From Monocercomonoides exilis (lineage: Eukaryota > Preaxostyla > Oxymonadida > Polymastigidae), in assembly GCA_001643675.2 (NCBI GenBank), contig LSRY02000028.1, positions 1,116,001 to 1,180,000 on the forward strand: a stretch of 64,000 bases of DNA. Direction: 5' to 3'. How positions within the stretch are numbered: position 1 is the stretch's first letter; every line of letters begins with the position of its first letter. Below, piece after piece: positions 10,704-21,740 of the stretch. Position numbers and translations under genes: made by a program. The notes beneath the pieces were generated by a model, which had not been told where the DNA came from, did not search any database, and saw only the letters and a program-made list of their open reading frames with translations.

Positions 10704-13700
10704 ATGAAACGAAAAAACTATTTTAAAAAGTGGAATGAATTTTTTCGCTTTATTTTGGTGTTGTGTTATTTGGAAAATAGTTTATTTGCGAATTCAAACA
10801 ACGAGAATTGTAATCAGCAATCTACATCTTCAGTTCGACGTGAAATCGTTCATTTCGCACATTCAAATGGTAATTCAAAATTAGATGATGTAAAGGTTCC
10901 ATGTGCAAGCACGTCTTTTGTTGATTTTTCTTCTTTATCGTCGAAATCTTTTTTACAAGATTTTTCTTTGCCTTATGAACTTCATGATGAAAATGGAGAC
11001 GATTTAGATATATTTTTTGCTGAAGAAAATCATCCTAAAGTTTTTATTACTCTTTCTTTTTTTTCAATGGAAGGAATGGATGATGACATGGTCGATAATA
11101 CAAAACTTGTTGTAAAGCGTGAATTCTTGATTGAACGAGGCGTTGGTATCTTATTTTTGCGTCACATGCGCGCTCAGTTGTGCCACTCTCCTATATTAGT
11201 TATTACAGCTTCTCTAACTTTGGATTCTCAAACATCTTCTTTACTTGGAAGTCCTTTTGTATTTCAACCAATGTTCAGTGATCCTACAAATATTATATCG
11301 TATATACAAACAAAGAAATGTTCATCCCCTCTTTTGTACACGAAAGACTCGCACATTTCTTTACCAGTTGGTGACATAATTCTTGTTCATTTTCGTGTTA
11401 CAATTTCATCTAGCGATTCATCAAATGATACGGTTATCTCAGATCTAACGGGTGTTGATTTATCGTCACTTCAAATTCACATTACTCCACCCCATAAACT
11501 TATTGATGAGCAAAAACCAAGCACAGCAAGAGAGAATGCGGAAGATGAAAACGAAGTTATATTGGATCTTCAGTCAAGAATTCATCAATCAGATGAAACG
11601 TTCGCTGCGCGCCTTGAAGTATGGAGAGCAAACGAAGACGAAAAAGAAAGAGAGGTTGGCTATCGGGCCTTTGAAAATGGAGAGTTCGCAAGAGATGGAA
11701 GCGAGCAGATGAGCACTCATAATAGACAATCCCCAAGCGCATCTGTAGCTGAAGGTTCAGCAGCAAAGGGGAGTTTCTCTCTGAGCAAACAGGAAAAGAA
11801 GGCGCCAAAAGGAGTTCTGCCTTCGAATGCTGCTGAAAGTGCTTGTGAGTTGCCGCTGCTGCGTGCGAATGGCGAGCAAGAAGACGACGAGATTGTTCTG
11901 CTGCTGAGAGTGTGGCGGAACGGAGAGTATCTCATCAAAGCGACAATGAACAGCGGAGTCTCCGACGGAGAGGCTGAGGATGAGCAGGCGAAGGAGGATG
12001 CTGCAGAAGTGAAGCAGATTGAGAGCAAAACAATCTCTCTGGTTGCTTCCACTCAGTCCATATGCCCATCGATGTCTGTTGTCACTCTTCTGCAGGTCAA
12101 TGACTTTGAGGTTACTAACACAAACACAAGTTCTTCTGATGCATCATTGAAATTGTCATCATCATCATCTTCTTCTTCTTCTTCCTCTTCTCTTTCTTCT
12201 TCTTCTTCTTCTCATTTTTCCTTCTCCTCCTCTTTCTCTCCTTCTCTCTTCGATCTTTCTCTTTCTCCTCCTCAAAGTATACTCAGCGCTCCTTCTCAAA
12301 ATTCTCATTCTTCTTCTTCTTCTTCTTCTTCTTCTTCTTCTTCTTCTTCTTCTTCTTCTTCTTCTTCTTCTTCTTCTTCTTCTTCCATTTTAACTCAAAC
12401 AATTCCCATTCATGTTTCTGCTGGTGGATCAGTCGATCTGCTTGTGGAGTTGTTCGATCCATTCTCCAATCCAGTTGCCAACACAACCAGCTCTTTTCAG
12501 AAGGAAAGTGCTTCAGGAGATGAAGCAGCAGAAGACGATGCATTCGACATAAACGATTGGATTGTGGCTCAATTTGCATGTCCGTTTGAATATGCTGAAG
12601 CGAATAATGCGCAAACATCTTCTTCTTCTTCTTCTTCTTCTTCTTCTTCTTCTTCAAATACGAACACAAACCTTCCCCTGAAGCTCCTGTCCTCCACCTT
12701 CAACAAATACACCATCCGTGTGACGCTCCCATCTGCCCGCAGCTGTCCCATCTATCTTTCCCTTCACTCGCCCCGCTGCGACCCAGCTGCCAACAACGAG
12801 GCGTTGAATGGGACGCCTCTGCCGTTTCTTGTCCATCCTGTCTCATTCGACCCCAAAAACACGAAAGTTGAGTGGCCTGGCTTGTCTGTGCTGAAGGTAC
12901 CACGAGAAACAGGCGGAGTTGGATATTTGAAAGGAGCGTCAAATGGAACATCAGAAGGAATATCAGAAGTGCCTTTAAAAGGAGCAGTGAAAGGGTCTCT
13001 TGTGCCAGATGACTCGAAAGGTGTGTCGTTTCTGATCTCAACGAAGGACAAGGTGGGCAGCTCGTGTGTGTTGGACGATGCAGAATTGAACGAATTCACT
13101 CTGAAGGTGATGACAGGGATTGACTTGGAAGACACAGAAGACGATGAAGAAGAAAGAAAGAGACTGATAAAAGAACAGAAAGTGGTGCATATTGAGAAGC
13201 TTGTGTATGTTCCTTCACCATCTTCTTCCTCCTCCTCCTCCAACTCTTCAATAGAAAGTGACAGCACGTCCATTCTGACACGATCTGCATCTGATCCATC
13301 TCTTCTGATAGCGCACTGGATGTACTCTTCACTCTCACCTGGCAAATACTCCATCAACCTCTGCTTGAATGAGGAGAATGTTGGCGACGAGTGGAAAGTC
13401 AAAGTGCAGCCAGGGTATCCTGCTCTGAAGTACACACAACTGCAGCTGGCAACGATGGAGCATGATGTGAGCGATGAGGAAGAGATGAAAAAATTGAAGT
13501 GGGTGACTGTATTTGACGGGTGGGAGAGAGAACACAAGAAAGCATCAAATAGCAATGAAAAAGAAGAAGAAAATGTGGAAGAGCATTACATCAACAGCCA
13601 ATCCAATGGAGGCGATAATGATATGGAAGACCCGCATGACTGGTATGAGTCGTATCTGAGGCATGGCATTATTGATGCAGGGGCTTATCTGTTTGTGCGA

Positions 13701-16700
13701 GTTGTTCTGTCAGACTCAGAGCACAACATCCATTCAACAGACACACAATACATCGAAGATGTCAATGTGAAGCTGGTGGATATCCTGTCTGTCGAAGGAG
13801 AAGTCATCACGTTCAACCAGAAGGTGTTCAAAGACAAGAGCAGAGGAAAAGGAAAAAACAGCAATTTCAATGAAACAGCAACATCTTCTTCTTCTTCTTC
13901 TTCTTCTTCTTCTTCTTCTTCTTCTTCTTCTTCTTCTTCTTCTTCTTCTTCTTCTTCTTCTTCTTCTTCTTCTTCTTCATCCACATCTTCTTCTTCTTCT
14001 TCTTCTTCTTCTTCTTCTTCTTCTTCTTCTTCTTCTTCTTCTTCTTCTTCTTCTTCTTCTTCTTCTTCTTCTTCTTCTTCTTCTTCTTCTTCTTCTTCTT
14101 CTTCTTCTACAATCATTTCATCATCAACACACACACACAATCACAATAACAATGACGATGAAGACGATTCACTGAAATACACATCTGTCTTCTCAGCCAA
14201 ACTAACCAAAAGAGCTAATTATGTTTTTGTACTCACATTTCGTGATCAATACTTGGAGACCATCTCAGCTCCATCACATTCATCTTCATCTTCTTCATCT
14301 TCATTGTCCAATTCCCAATCAAACAAACTGCCTGCCAACTTCAACATCTTTGTGAAGTCTTCTTCTGTCCACACGCCTTCCTCCCTTGTCTTCCCTCTGA
14401 TCTCGCCTGTTGGAGTGAATGAGACAATGCTCATTCCAGTCGCCCTCTTCGACAGCTTCGACAATCAAGTGACACTCTTCTCTGAGCTGAAGAAGCAGAA
14501 CATCGAAGTCAGCATGCGGGTGATATCTGAGATAGAAGACGATCCAAAGACACCTGATGACTATACTGATGATAATGACGATGATGATAAAGAAGATGAA
14601 AAGAAAAAGAGCAGAAGGAATTCAGATGAGAAAGTGAATGGAACAGATGTGAAATACATCAATGGAAAGAAATATGTCCCTGTTCCTCCGCCAAAATGGC
14701 TGTTAGACTATCACAAACAGAATTTGAGACAGAACAATCAATCAACATCTGCAACAACATCTTCTTCCTCTTCTTCTTCTTCTTCTTCTCATTCCAATGA
14801 CCTTGTCCACTGGTTCAGTGTTCCTTTCACAATGCGTCCGATCTTTAAGAACGAGGTGTATCCTGCCTCGCCCCATCCAAAGTGCCACAAGCCGAGTTTT
14901 GAGCTCTCTCTCGACTCGCCCACCAACCACATCGCCCTCGTCGCCCAGTTCCGTCTGAAGATCGGCGACACTTATGTCTCCCCTGAAAGTGATGTTGTCA
15001 GATTTGAGTCTTCGCCTGTTGTAATGTTTGAGAACTCCCTCTTTTCGATGGATTCAAACTTCACCACGAGAAATGAGCCAGCTATTGGATTTCTTTCTCT
15101 CTATGACATGTACAAAAACTCCTTCGACTGCACCACTGCTGTCATGAGTGACATCTCATTCATTTTGTATCAGTTCGAATATGACGACGAAATCAACAAT
15201 TCTTCAAGAGCTGCTAATAACAGCACAGCAAATGGAAAGCCATCGCATTTGGCATCTTTTCAGAGCAAAAAACAATCAACTCGCTTTTCTCCCTCAGAAC
15301 ACACAAACAGCAGAAGCAACGATGAATTTGAGAGAATATGCGACGAGAGCATTCTGATTGACTCGTCTGGAAGGAGAAGACAGCCAGTTGCTGTTCTGAA
15401 GAAGAAATGCCGCGATCCGTTTGATTTGCCATCTCATTCACCAAATCCATTTCCATCTTATTCCTCTTCTTCTTCTTCTTCTTCAAACACATTATTCACC
15501 TATTTCTCTTCTCCATCAACTATAACCTCTCAAGTGGAGTTCAACATGGACATAGCAGAACATGGGTATTATTGCCTTGTGGCCACTCACTCACTCGATA
15601 GAAACGTCAAAATCTTCCAGTCGATCAACGTCTTCCCAACTGAAATAAGCAAAAGATACACTTCTTATTGCTTTTCATCTTCGCCTATCTTTTCTTCTTC
15701 TTCGTCTACTGCCAATTCTCAATCGAATTCTCTTTCGTCATCTTCTTCTACTTTCCATTCTCTCATCCCATCAACATCAACATCAACAGCATCATCATCT
15801 TCCTCTTCCTCTTCAATTCCGAGTGAAGAAGTGTTCACTGCAGGGCAGACGATCTACCTCACTCTGCGTGTGAAGGGAGTGAATGGCGATCCCATCGCAT
15901 GTCATTCGCAGAGACCAGATGAGACCTATTCGCGTGTGCTGGTGTCGATTCCTGCGAGTTGGATGCCCAATTTGAGTGAGATGGAGAGAGAGAAGGAGAA
16001 AGTGAAGGAAAAGATGGAGAAAGAGAGGGAAAGGGAGAAGGAGCACAAGAGGAAAAAGGAGAGAGATTTTGGCTTGTTTGGCTTGGGAGGGCATTTGAAG
16101 AGCAGAAAAGAGGAGGAAGGGATGCTGTTGTGGAGTGGAGGAAATATCAGCTGGATGAGTGCAGCCAGCAACACTACAAAAGAACTGAGGCTGCGCAACT
16201 TCACAAAATCTACTATGAAATGGCAGCTTCCGAAATCATCTTCATCTCATTCATTGTATGTGTGTATGTCCACTTGTGGAAGAGCAGAAGGTGAATTTAT
16301 TGTTCCTCTCCGCTTGACACGTGCTGGAAGAGTGCCATTGACTGTTGATCTTTCTCGTGGCATCATCAAAGACGAGGTGCTTGATCCAGTTGATGATGAT
16401 GATAATGGCAGAAGAGTGAATGAGGAGGTGAGAAAGACAAGAAAGATGGCAAATAGGAATGGAATGGGTGGAAGAGCACTTAAGGCAGAGGAGGCAGAAG
16501 AAGAAGAGATCATCACAAGATATTCTGAGTATCTGCGCAGAAAAGCAGATGCCTCTTCCTCTTCTACTGCTTCTTCTTTTTCAAATTCATCGAACTTCCC
16601 TGATGCATCGATGACACGTGTGGTGTTTGACCCGCTGTGGAATGGAACAGTCTTGATTGTTGCTGGTGAGGTTGATGTTAGCAAGACAGAAGTGCTCTCT

Positions 16701-19700
16701 TCGCTCACAAAAGTGAAGGAGAAAGCGAAGATCTTCCGAAAAATGCCAAAAGTGCTGAAGGAGAAGGATATCAGGAGTGTCTTAGCTGACTCGCCAGATG
16801 TGCAGATGAGCGATATTTTGGATATCCCAACTATTTCTGTGTCGTCGCACATTCAGTTCAACGACAAGTATCTGAATCCAGTGACTTGTTCTGAGCGGCT
16901 GGTAGACAGACTGAAGGTGGAGTTGGTCTTCCAACACACAAACGAGAGTGAAAAATCGAATGAGAAAGACAGAAAGTCAGAAAGTACAACTTCTTTTGCC
17001 ACATCCACAGAAGATTCCCTCATTCAGACTGAGTTGACGTGCAGTGCAGATCCAGCGACTGATCCGTCAGTCCATTTGACACTGAAGAATGTGCCTGAAA
17101 GTGCTCGCTTCCACGCTGTCATCCATTTAGACGATGCTCTCATTCCACTCCACCTCACTTTTGAGCCATCTGCACCGAGCGTGGCATCTTCCTTCATGAA
17201 AGAGCACACACCGGCTGTGCTTTCAATCATCTTCTTCACTTTCTCCTCGTTTCTGCTGTTACTTATCTTCGTCTTCCGCAACAAGCTATCTATTTCTAAG
17301 CGGGAGAGGAGGAAGAAGGAGATGGCAGCCAACGACAAGGCACTTGAAGCATCTCTTCTCGAAGACAAGGAAAGCTCGTGGGACATCGCTGGCTCAAAAG
17401 TGAAGTTTCTGAAGCAAGTTTCGAGAGGCACGACAGGAGAGGTGTTTTTGGCAGACTGGGATGGGCTGATGGTCGCAGTGAAGTGCATCTACAGAAGTGA
17501 TGTGGTGTCTGTCTCGATGACTGCCACTGCCTCTTCTTCATCTGCTTCCTCTGCGCCATCATCATCATCATCCTCTTCTTCTTCTTCTTCTTCTGATTGT
17601 CCTTCTGTTCTGAATGCTGCCAGTCAGAGTGCAAAAGCACAAAGGAAAGGAAATGAAGAGAATGGAGACATTAGCAAAGCTGCGAATGACTCAAAGAAAA
17701 ACCAGATGAATCAATCGATAGTGAAAGCCCACCCATCAAATGAGGCTTCTGCTTCACTAATTTCATTCATCAACCAATTGGAGAATGCTAACAACATTTC
17801 AGCTGGAAATGGGAATGCTTCAAATAATCCTTCACTTTCAAGCACAAATGTCATTCTGAATGGAAAAGCTGTCTCAGAACAAGAGCAATCAAATGGGATG
17901 CAATTGGCAGAAGGAGGGAATGCTCAATGCGAACGACCGAAAACAGTGGAAGAGCTGTTGGAATTGGCAAAGGCTGTTCCTGTGTGGCGAGGGAATGAGA
18001 AGCTAAAGAGCTCTGCCTCATTCAGCATCCCTTCGTTTTCAATTGTGAGGAAGTCGACATCAACCAGCCAAATTCAGACAGAAAAAGATGCTCAAACAAA
18101 GAAAGCTCAATCACAACAAACAGAAGACAGCCAAATTGAAGCTGTTTCTGACACAACTCCGCTGCTTGCAAAGAGCAGCAATCGTTCTTATTCCACTTCA
18201 TCTTCAACACATTCACATTCACATTCACAATCATCTTCCTCCTCTTCCTCATCCACTACAATTTACAGATTGCCCGACAACCTTCTTCGCAAAGCAACAC
18301 TTGTACCTCTTCCAATCACTCCTCTCCCATCCACTTCTTTCTCTCCTTCCATCTTTTCTCCCTCTTGTCTGCTCAACCCATCTCTTCAGATGCCAATGCC
18401 CAGCCCTCCTTCTGCTGCCTTCCCGAATGCCAACTCTTTCACTCAAAATGCATCTGCAAAAGGAAACAATAACGACAGAAACAATTCGATGAATACAAAC
18501 ATTGGATATGGCAGCAGGGCAGATATGAACTCATCATCATCATCCCCGTCTGCTTCTTCTTCTTCTTATCAATCAGCTCAAAGTCTGATGCACTCACAAA
18601 ACAGCACTCGTTCGCATCCACTTTCTTCTTCTTCGACAACTTTGCTCAGCAACAAATCTTCTTCTCATTCGTCTTCTCTCATCTTATCTCCCAACTCCAC
18701 ACTCACACCACCACTCACACCAACACCTTCAACACCCACTACACCATCACATTCTTCTTCTCTTTCTTCTTCTCCTTCTTCCTCTCCATTCTCCTCTCCT
18801 TCCACTTCTTCTCTTGCTCCTCCTTCTCCCTCAGTGACTGCCCTGTATGCTTTGCACATTGCCACTGGTGAGCACATTTATGACTCTGAGCCAGAAATTC
18901 TGAAATGTCTGTCGCATCCCAACATCGTCCCTCTCTTTGGCACCATCACCGATGCCTCGCGGGTGATGATGGTGATGGAGTACATCCCCACCACGCTCCA
19001 CGACATCGTCTATGCAGACCTCTCCAGACAGCGCAAGACTCTCAACGACGGCAACAAAACAGGACGTTCCTTTGGATTATCTTCGTCTGGTGCTTCTGCT
19101 ATGGACTCTGCTGCCAGCAAGATGATTGTTCCTTCTCCACTCCACTCGCTCCTCAATCCGAAGCGGATGTTTTCAGACAGTTTGTCTTCTGCTTCATCAG
19201 CAGACCGAATGCCGTTGCATCCACGTATTGCACTCACCCTCTCTCTGGGCGTGGCGCGTGGGCTGTGCTATCTGCACGACCTGTCTCCGAAGATTGTGCA
19301 TGGCGATCTTTCACTGCGGAATGTGCTGGTTGATTATGAGCTGCGGGTGAAGCTGTGCGACTTTGGGTGTGCGAGGAAGTTGGAGTGGATGGCAGACGGG
19401 GCAACAGCCTATGCGATCAGAAAGAAGATGTATTTGAGAAGAAGAAGAGAGTTGTTGATGAAGAGGAGGCTGATGGGATGGATGGGGAAGGCAAGAACTG
19501 AGTCAAGGAAAGCAGCGCTTGTGTTGGATAGCGATGCATTTGAGATGACGTTGGAGGAAGAGAAGGAAGAAGAAGAAATGTTCCGCAAAGAGATGGAGAG
19601 TAGAGAGATGGGAAGTGAGAGGAATGGGAATGGAAGGATGTTGGAGGAAGAGAAAAGAGAAGCTGACTTGGCTATTAATTCAGGGAAAGAACATGACATT

Positions 19701-20969
19701 TACTGCATTCGCGATGACCTGAATCTGACAATGAATGAAAAAGAGCAGATGCAAATGAATGGAATGGGCAGTGAGCAAAAGAAAGAGAGAAATGAAGATG
19801 GAAGCAGAAAATCAACAGAAGCTTGTTTGACAGCATCTCAGCTTAGTAACTACGAAGAGTGTGAAGAGGATTATTCAATAACATTCCTTCCACCAGCAGA
19901 TGAAGTGAAAGCATGCTCACTTTCAAATTCGTCTTCTTCTTCTTCATCTCCTTCCTCATTGCCATCTGCATCTTCTTCTTCTTCTTCTTCATTCATGCAA
20001 CCTTCTTCTGCTCCTTCGGTGAATGTTACTTCATCCACTTCAGAAAGTCTTCTGCCAAGCAGCTTGTATCCCTCAAATGACATGTTCCTGAAGCAAAATC
20101 CAGACAATTCGCAAATCAGAGACAAAACACGCAAAGATGCATCGCCATTGACAATTCAGCCATCTTCTTTTGCTCGCAAACGGAGTTATGCTCGTCCACA
20201 CCTTCAAACATCTTCCTCATCATCAAACATGTCTTCATCTTCGCTGACTTCATTATCATTGGCCACTTCCACATCGCCTTCCTCTTCTTCTTCATTATCA
20301 TCTGCTTCATCGTCTTCATCGTCTCCCTCGTATGAATTGGAGTGTGGATGTGCCTTCTGCACAGCACTCACCGATCCTCAGCGCCACTCCACTTATTCCC
20401 TCTTTCCTCTGCTGTCGTTCTCTCAGTCTCTTTATGATGCACCTGAAGTTGTGGCTGGCTGCAAGCTGATTGATGAGAAGGCAGATGTCTACTCATTTGG
20501 CATCATCCTCCACGAGACATTCACTGGACACAAGCCATTCCAGGTGGATGAGCTGAATGCACTGAAGCACCCTTCAATGAACATGTGCTCACCTTACTCT
20601 GTCTCTGACTCCCGCATCGAGATGAGCAAGCAGAGGCAGTTTGGCAGTGATGTGATGAGAGAAGGCAGAGGAGGAGAGTGGCAAAGCGAATACAAGAGTG
20701 ATGTGACTGGAAGGATGGGTGGAAATATGAATGTGTTGAATGGCAGCAGCATCAGTAGCAATGGCTCATCTCGCTCGCCTTCTTCTTTTGCTGATGCCTC
20801 TTCTGCAGACTCCGCCCTGAACAGCCGTCTGCTCATTCCTCGCCCTGATTCGGGTGTCCCTCATTTCCTGTCTCAGCTGATGTGTGCATGTTGGCGCCCC
20901 ATTCCGCATCAGCGCCCGACAATGAATGAAATTGTAGATGTGCTGTCAAGTCTGACACAGATGCTTTGA
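10704..20969 (+). CDS. Giant receptor-like TKL-type protein kinase with serine-rich insertions
   Basis: Single exon, 3421 residues from the ATG at 10704. I prefer this start because it opens a signal peptide (basic start, then FFRFILVLCYLENSLFANS); the frame is open upstream to 10614. The ectodomain (about 30-2165) has repeated filamin/Ig-like strands (LFDPFSNPVA, LFDSFDNQVT, FNDKYLNPVT) separated by long Ser tracts. One membrane helix lies at about 2171-2193. The cytoplasmic kinase is split by insertions: Gly-rich loop RGTTGEV and VAVK (Lys 2260); about 400 residues of low complexity; SEPEILKCLSHPNIVPLFG; another insert; VHGDLSLRNVLV (Asp 2868, HGD instead of HRD); KLCDFG (Asp 2886); about 350 residues; APE at 3246; DVYSFGIILHE; another insert; a C-terminal RPTMNEI motif. 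Catalytic residues are present, so an active tyrosine-kinase-like (TKL) serine/threonine kinase is likely. The ligand is unknown. Confidence 0.88.
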   Translation: MKRKNYFKKWNEFFRFILVLCYLENSLFANSNNENCNQQSTSSVRREIVHFAHSNGNSKLDDVKVPCASTSFVDFSSLSSKSFLQDFSLPYELHDENGDDLDIFFAEENHPKVFITLSFFSMEGMDDDMVDNTKLVVKREFLIERGVGILFLRHMRAQLCHSPILVITASLTLDSQTSSLLGSPFVFQPMFSDPTNIISYIQTKKCSSPLLYTKDSHISLPVGDIILVHFRVTISSSDSSNDTVISDLTGVDLSSLQIHITPPHKLIDEQKPSTARENAEDENEVILDLQSRIHQSDETFAARLEVWRANEDEKEREVGYRAFENGEFARDGSEQMSTHNRQSPSASVAEGSAAKGSFSLSKQEKKAPKGVLPSNAAESACELPLLRANGEQEDDEIVLLLRVWRNGEYLIKATMNSGVSDGEAEDEQAKEDAAEVKQIESKTISLVASTQSICPSMSVVTLLQVNDFEVTNTNTSSSDASLKLSSSSSSSSSSSSLSSSSSSHFSFSSSFSPSLFDLSLSPPQSILSAPSQNSHSSSSSSSSSSSSSSSSSSSSSSSSSSILTQTIPIHVSAGGSVDLLVELFDPFSNPVANTTSSFQKESASGDEAAEDDAFDINDWIVAQFACPFEYAEANNAQTSSSSSSSSSSSSSNTNTNLPLKLLSSTFNKYTIRVTLPSARSCPIYLSLHSPRCDPAANNEALNGTPLPFLVHPVSFDPKNTKVEWPGLSVLKVPRETGGVGYLKGASNGTSEGISEVPLKGAVKGSLVPDDSKGVSFLISTKDKVGSSCVLDDAELNEFTLKVMTGIDLEDTEDDEEERKRLIKEQKVVHIEKLVYVPSPSSSSSSSNSSIESDSTSILTRSASDPSLLIAHWMYSSLSPGKYSINLCLNEENVGDEWKVKVQPGYPALKYTQLQLATMEHDVSDEEEMKKLKWVTVFDGWEREHKKASNSNEKEEENVEEHYINSQSNGGDNDMEDPHDWYESYLRHGIIDAGAYLFVRVVLSDSEHNIHSTDTQYIEDVNVKLVDILSVEGEVITFNQKVFKDKSRGKGKNSNFNETATSSSSSSSSSSSSSSSSSSSSSSSSSSSSSSSSSTSSSSSSSSSSSSSSSSSSSSSSSSSSSSSSSSSSSSSSSSSTIISSSTHTHNHNNNDDEDDSLKYTSVFSAKLTKRANYVFVLTFRDQYLETISAPSHSSSSSSSSLSNSQSNKLPANFNIFVKSSSVHTPSSLVFPLISPVGVNETMLIPVALFDSFDNQVTLFSELKKQNIEVSMRVISEIEDDPKTPDDYTDDNDDDDKEDEKKKSRRNSDEKVNGTDVKYINGKKYVPVPPPKWLLDYHKQNLRQNNQSTSATTSSSSSSSSSSHSNDLVHWFSVPFTMRPIFKNEVYPASPHPKCHKPSFELSLDSPTNHIALVAQFRLKIGDTYVSPESDVVRFESSPVVMFENSLFSMDSNFTTRNEPAIGFLSLYDMYKNSFDCTTAVMSDISFILYQFEYDDEINNSSRAANNSTANGKPSHLASFQSKKQSTRFSPSEHTNSRSNDEFERICDESILIDSSGRRRQPVAVLKKKCRDPFDLPSHSPNPFPSYSSSSSSSSNTLFTYFSSPSTITSQVEFNMDIAEHGYYCLVATHSLDRNVKIFQSINVFPTEISKRYTSYCFSSSPIFSSSSSTANSQSNSLSSSSSTFHSLIPSTSTSTASSSSSSSSIPSEEVFTAGQTIYLTLRVKGVNGDPIACHSQRPDETYSRVLVSIPASWMPNLSEMEREKEKVKEKMEKEREREKEHKRKKERDFGLFGLGGHLKSRKEEEGMLLWSGGNISWMSAASNTTKELRLRNFTKSTMKWQLPKSSSSHSLYVCMSTCGRAEGEFIVPLRLTRAGRVPLTVDLSRGIIKDEVLDPVDDDDNGRRVNEEVRKTRKMANRNGMGGRALKAEEAEEEEIITRYSEYLRRKADASSSSTASSFSNSSNFPDASMTRVVFDPLWNGTVLIVAGEVDVSKTEVLSSLTKVKEKAKIFRKMPKVLKEKDIRSVLADSPDVQMSDILDIPTISVSSHIQFNDKYLNPVTCSERLVDRLKVELVFQHTNESEKSNEKDRKSESTTSFATSTEDSLIQTELTCSADPATDPSVHLTLKNVPESARFHAVIHLDDALIPLHLTFEPSAPSVASSFMKEHTPAVLSIIFFTFSSFLLLLIFVFRNKLSISKRERRKKEMAANDKALEASLLEDKESSWDIAGSKVKFLKQVSRGTTGEVFLADWDGLMVAVKCIYRSDVVSVSMTATASSSSASSAPSSSSSSSSSSSSDCPSVLNAASQSAKAQRKGNEENGDISKAANDSKKNQMNQSIVKAHPSNEASASLISFINQLENANNISAGNGNASNNPSLSSTNVILNGKAVSEQEQSNGMQLAEGGNAQCERPKTVEELLELAKAVPVWRGNEKLKSSASFSIPSFSIVRKSTSTSQIQTEKDAQTKKAQSQQTEDSQIEAVSDTTPLLAKSSNRSYSTSSSTHSHSHSQSSSSSSSSTTIYRLPDNLLRKATLVPLPITPLPSTSFSPSIFSPSCLLNPSLQMPMPSPPSAAFPNANSFTQNASAKGNNNDRNNSMNTNIGYGSRADMNSSSSSPSASSSSYQSAQSLMHSQNSTRSHPLSSSSTTLLSNKSSSHSSSLILSPNSTLTPPLTPTPSTPTTPSHSSSLSSSPSSSPFSSPSTSSLAPPSPSVTALYALHIATGEHIYDSEPEILKCLSHPNIVPLFGTITDASRVMMVMEYIPTTLHDIVYADLSRQRKTLNDGNKTGRSFGLSSSGASAMDSAASKMIVPSPLHSLLNPKRMFSDSLSSASSADRMPLHPRIALTLSLGVARGLCYLHDLSPKIVHGDLSLRNVLVDYELRVKLCDFGCARKLEWMADGATAYAIRKKMYLRRRRELLMKRRLMGWMGKARTESRKAALVLDSDAFEMTLEEEKEEEEMFRKEMESREMGSERNGNGRMLEEEKREADLAINSGKEHDIYCIRDDLNLTMNEKEQMQMNGMGSEQKKERNEDGSRKSTEACLTASQLSNYEECEEDYSITFLPPADEVKACSLSNSSSSSSSPSSLPSASSSSSSSFMQPSSAPSVNVTSSTSESLLPSSLYPSNDMFLKQNPDNSQIRDKTRKDASPLTIQPSSFARKRSYARPHLQTSSSSSNMSSSSLTSLSLATSTSPSSSSSLSSASSSSSSPSYELECGCAFCTALTDPQRHSTYSLFPLLSFSQSLYDAPEVVAGCKLIDEKADVYSFGIILHETFTGHKPFQVDELNALKHPSMNMCSPYSVSDSRIEMSKQRQFGSDVMREGRGGEWQSEYKSDVTGRMGGNMNVLNGSSISSNGSSRSPSSFADASSADSALNSRLLIPRPDSGVPHFLSQLMCACWRPIPHQRPTMNEIVDVLSSLTQML
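12303..12387 (+). repeat. (TCT)n tract coding poly-Ser
   Basis: Near-perfect TTC/TCT repeat inside the kinase gene, read in the serine frame as about 28 Ser codons. The antisense poly-Glu/Lys ORFs over it are shadows. Confidence 0.9.
13884..14108 (+). repeat. 225-bp (TCT)n tract coding ~74 Ser
   Basis: The longest microsatellite in the window: two perfect TCT runs separated only by TCATCCACA (13977-13985). It is read as serine in the ectodomain of the giant kinase. Such a tract should be prone to length change, and assembly length here may be unreliable. Confidence 0.9.
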
Positions 20970-21740
20970 ATGTCGATGAAATATCATCTGAATCATTCAA
21001 TGTGTCGGATGTTGTATAAACTGTTTAGCGCAACATGTTTTCTTTAAATTGTATTTTGTGAGTATTTTTTTAATAAAAAAAAGCAACTTTCATTGGTCTG
21101 TATGTTTGTTCCGAAAGTCAAGTTGTCCATTAGCAGAATTCAAATAACAAATTTGTTTTTATATTTTTCGCATTAAATTGTACCTTCTTATAATTCATTG
21201 AATAATTATGATTATTATTTTTCTGGTTTATCTATTTCATTTGGCTTATCTATTAATGTGAGTTATATTTTATCAAATTTTATAAAATAAAAGATTTGAA
21301 AGCCTGTTTTTTGATACTTATTTTATCTTTTATTTAATCAAAGGAAAAATTGCATTTCCTTTTTCAAGTTTTTAATTATCTTCTCAATTTTTTTTCACTT
21401 CCGAATGATATTCTTTTTCTGTAATATTAACTTAATGATTTGATGATGACGACGCAATGATTTTTTGTTTCTTTATTTGATGTTTCTCCAGGAATACAAA
21501 AAAGCATAAATTATGATGCAATTTCTTTGAGAATTTGGTTACTGATAATTGCTGCAAAAGATGCGTCAAAAATAGAAATAAAGGTACATATATGCTGCGC
21601 ATTTGCAGCCGAGAAAATTGGTAATGCTACATAAAAATTATATACAAAAATCAGTTAAATGAATGGTTTAACTATCAAAAAAAAAAAAATATTATTTCAT
21701 TGAAATACAAAAAAGAAGCAAATCAATGAAAATAAAGGTG
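20970..21740. other. AT-rich spacer between convergent genes
   Basis: 3' regions of the kinase gene (plus) and acetyltransferase gene (minus). AATAAA-like strings occur shortly after the kinase stop (about 21072). Nothing else is recognised. Confidence 0.5.

Noticed and set aside
13685-14175. Long antisense ORFs of poly-Glu and another-frame poly-Leu over the TCT tract
   Set aside because: They are automatic by-products of a triplet repeat; the sense serine reading is part of a 3421-codon ORF with kinase motifs.
15813-16204. Leu-rich antisense ORFs that look like membrane proteins
   Set aside because: Antisense of Glu/Lys-rich kinase sequence; hydrophobicity is a codon artefact.
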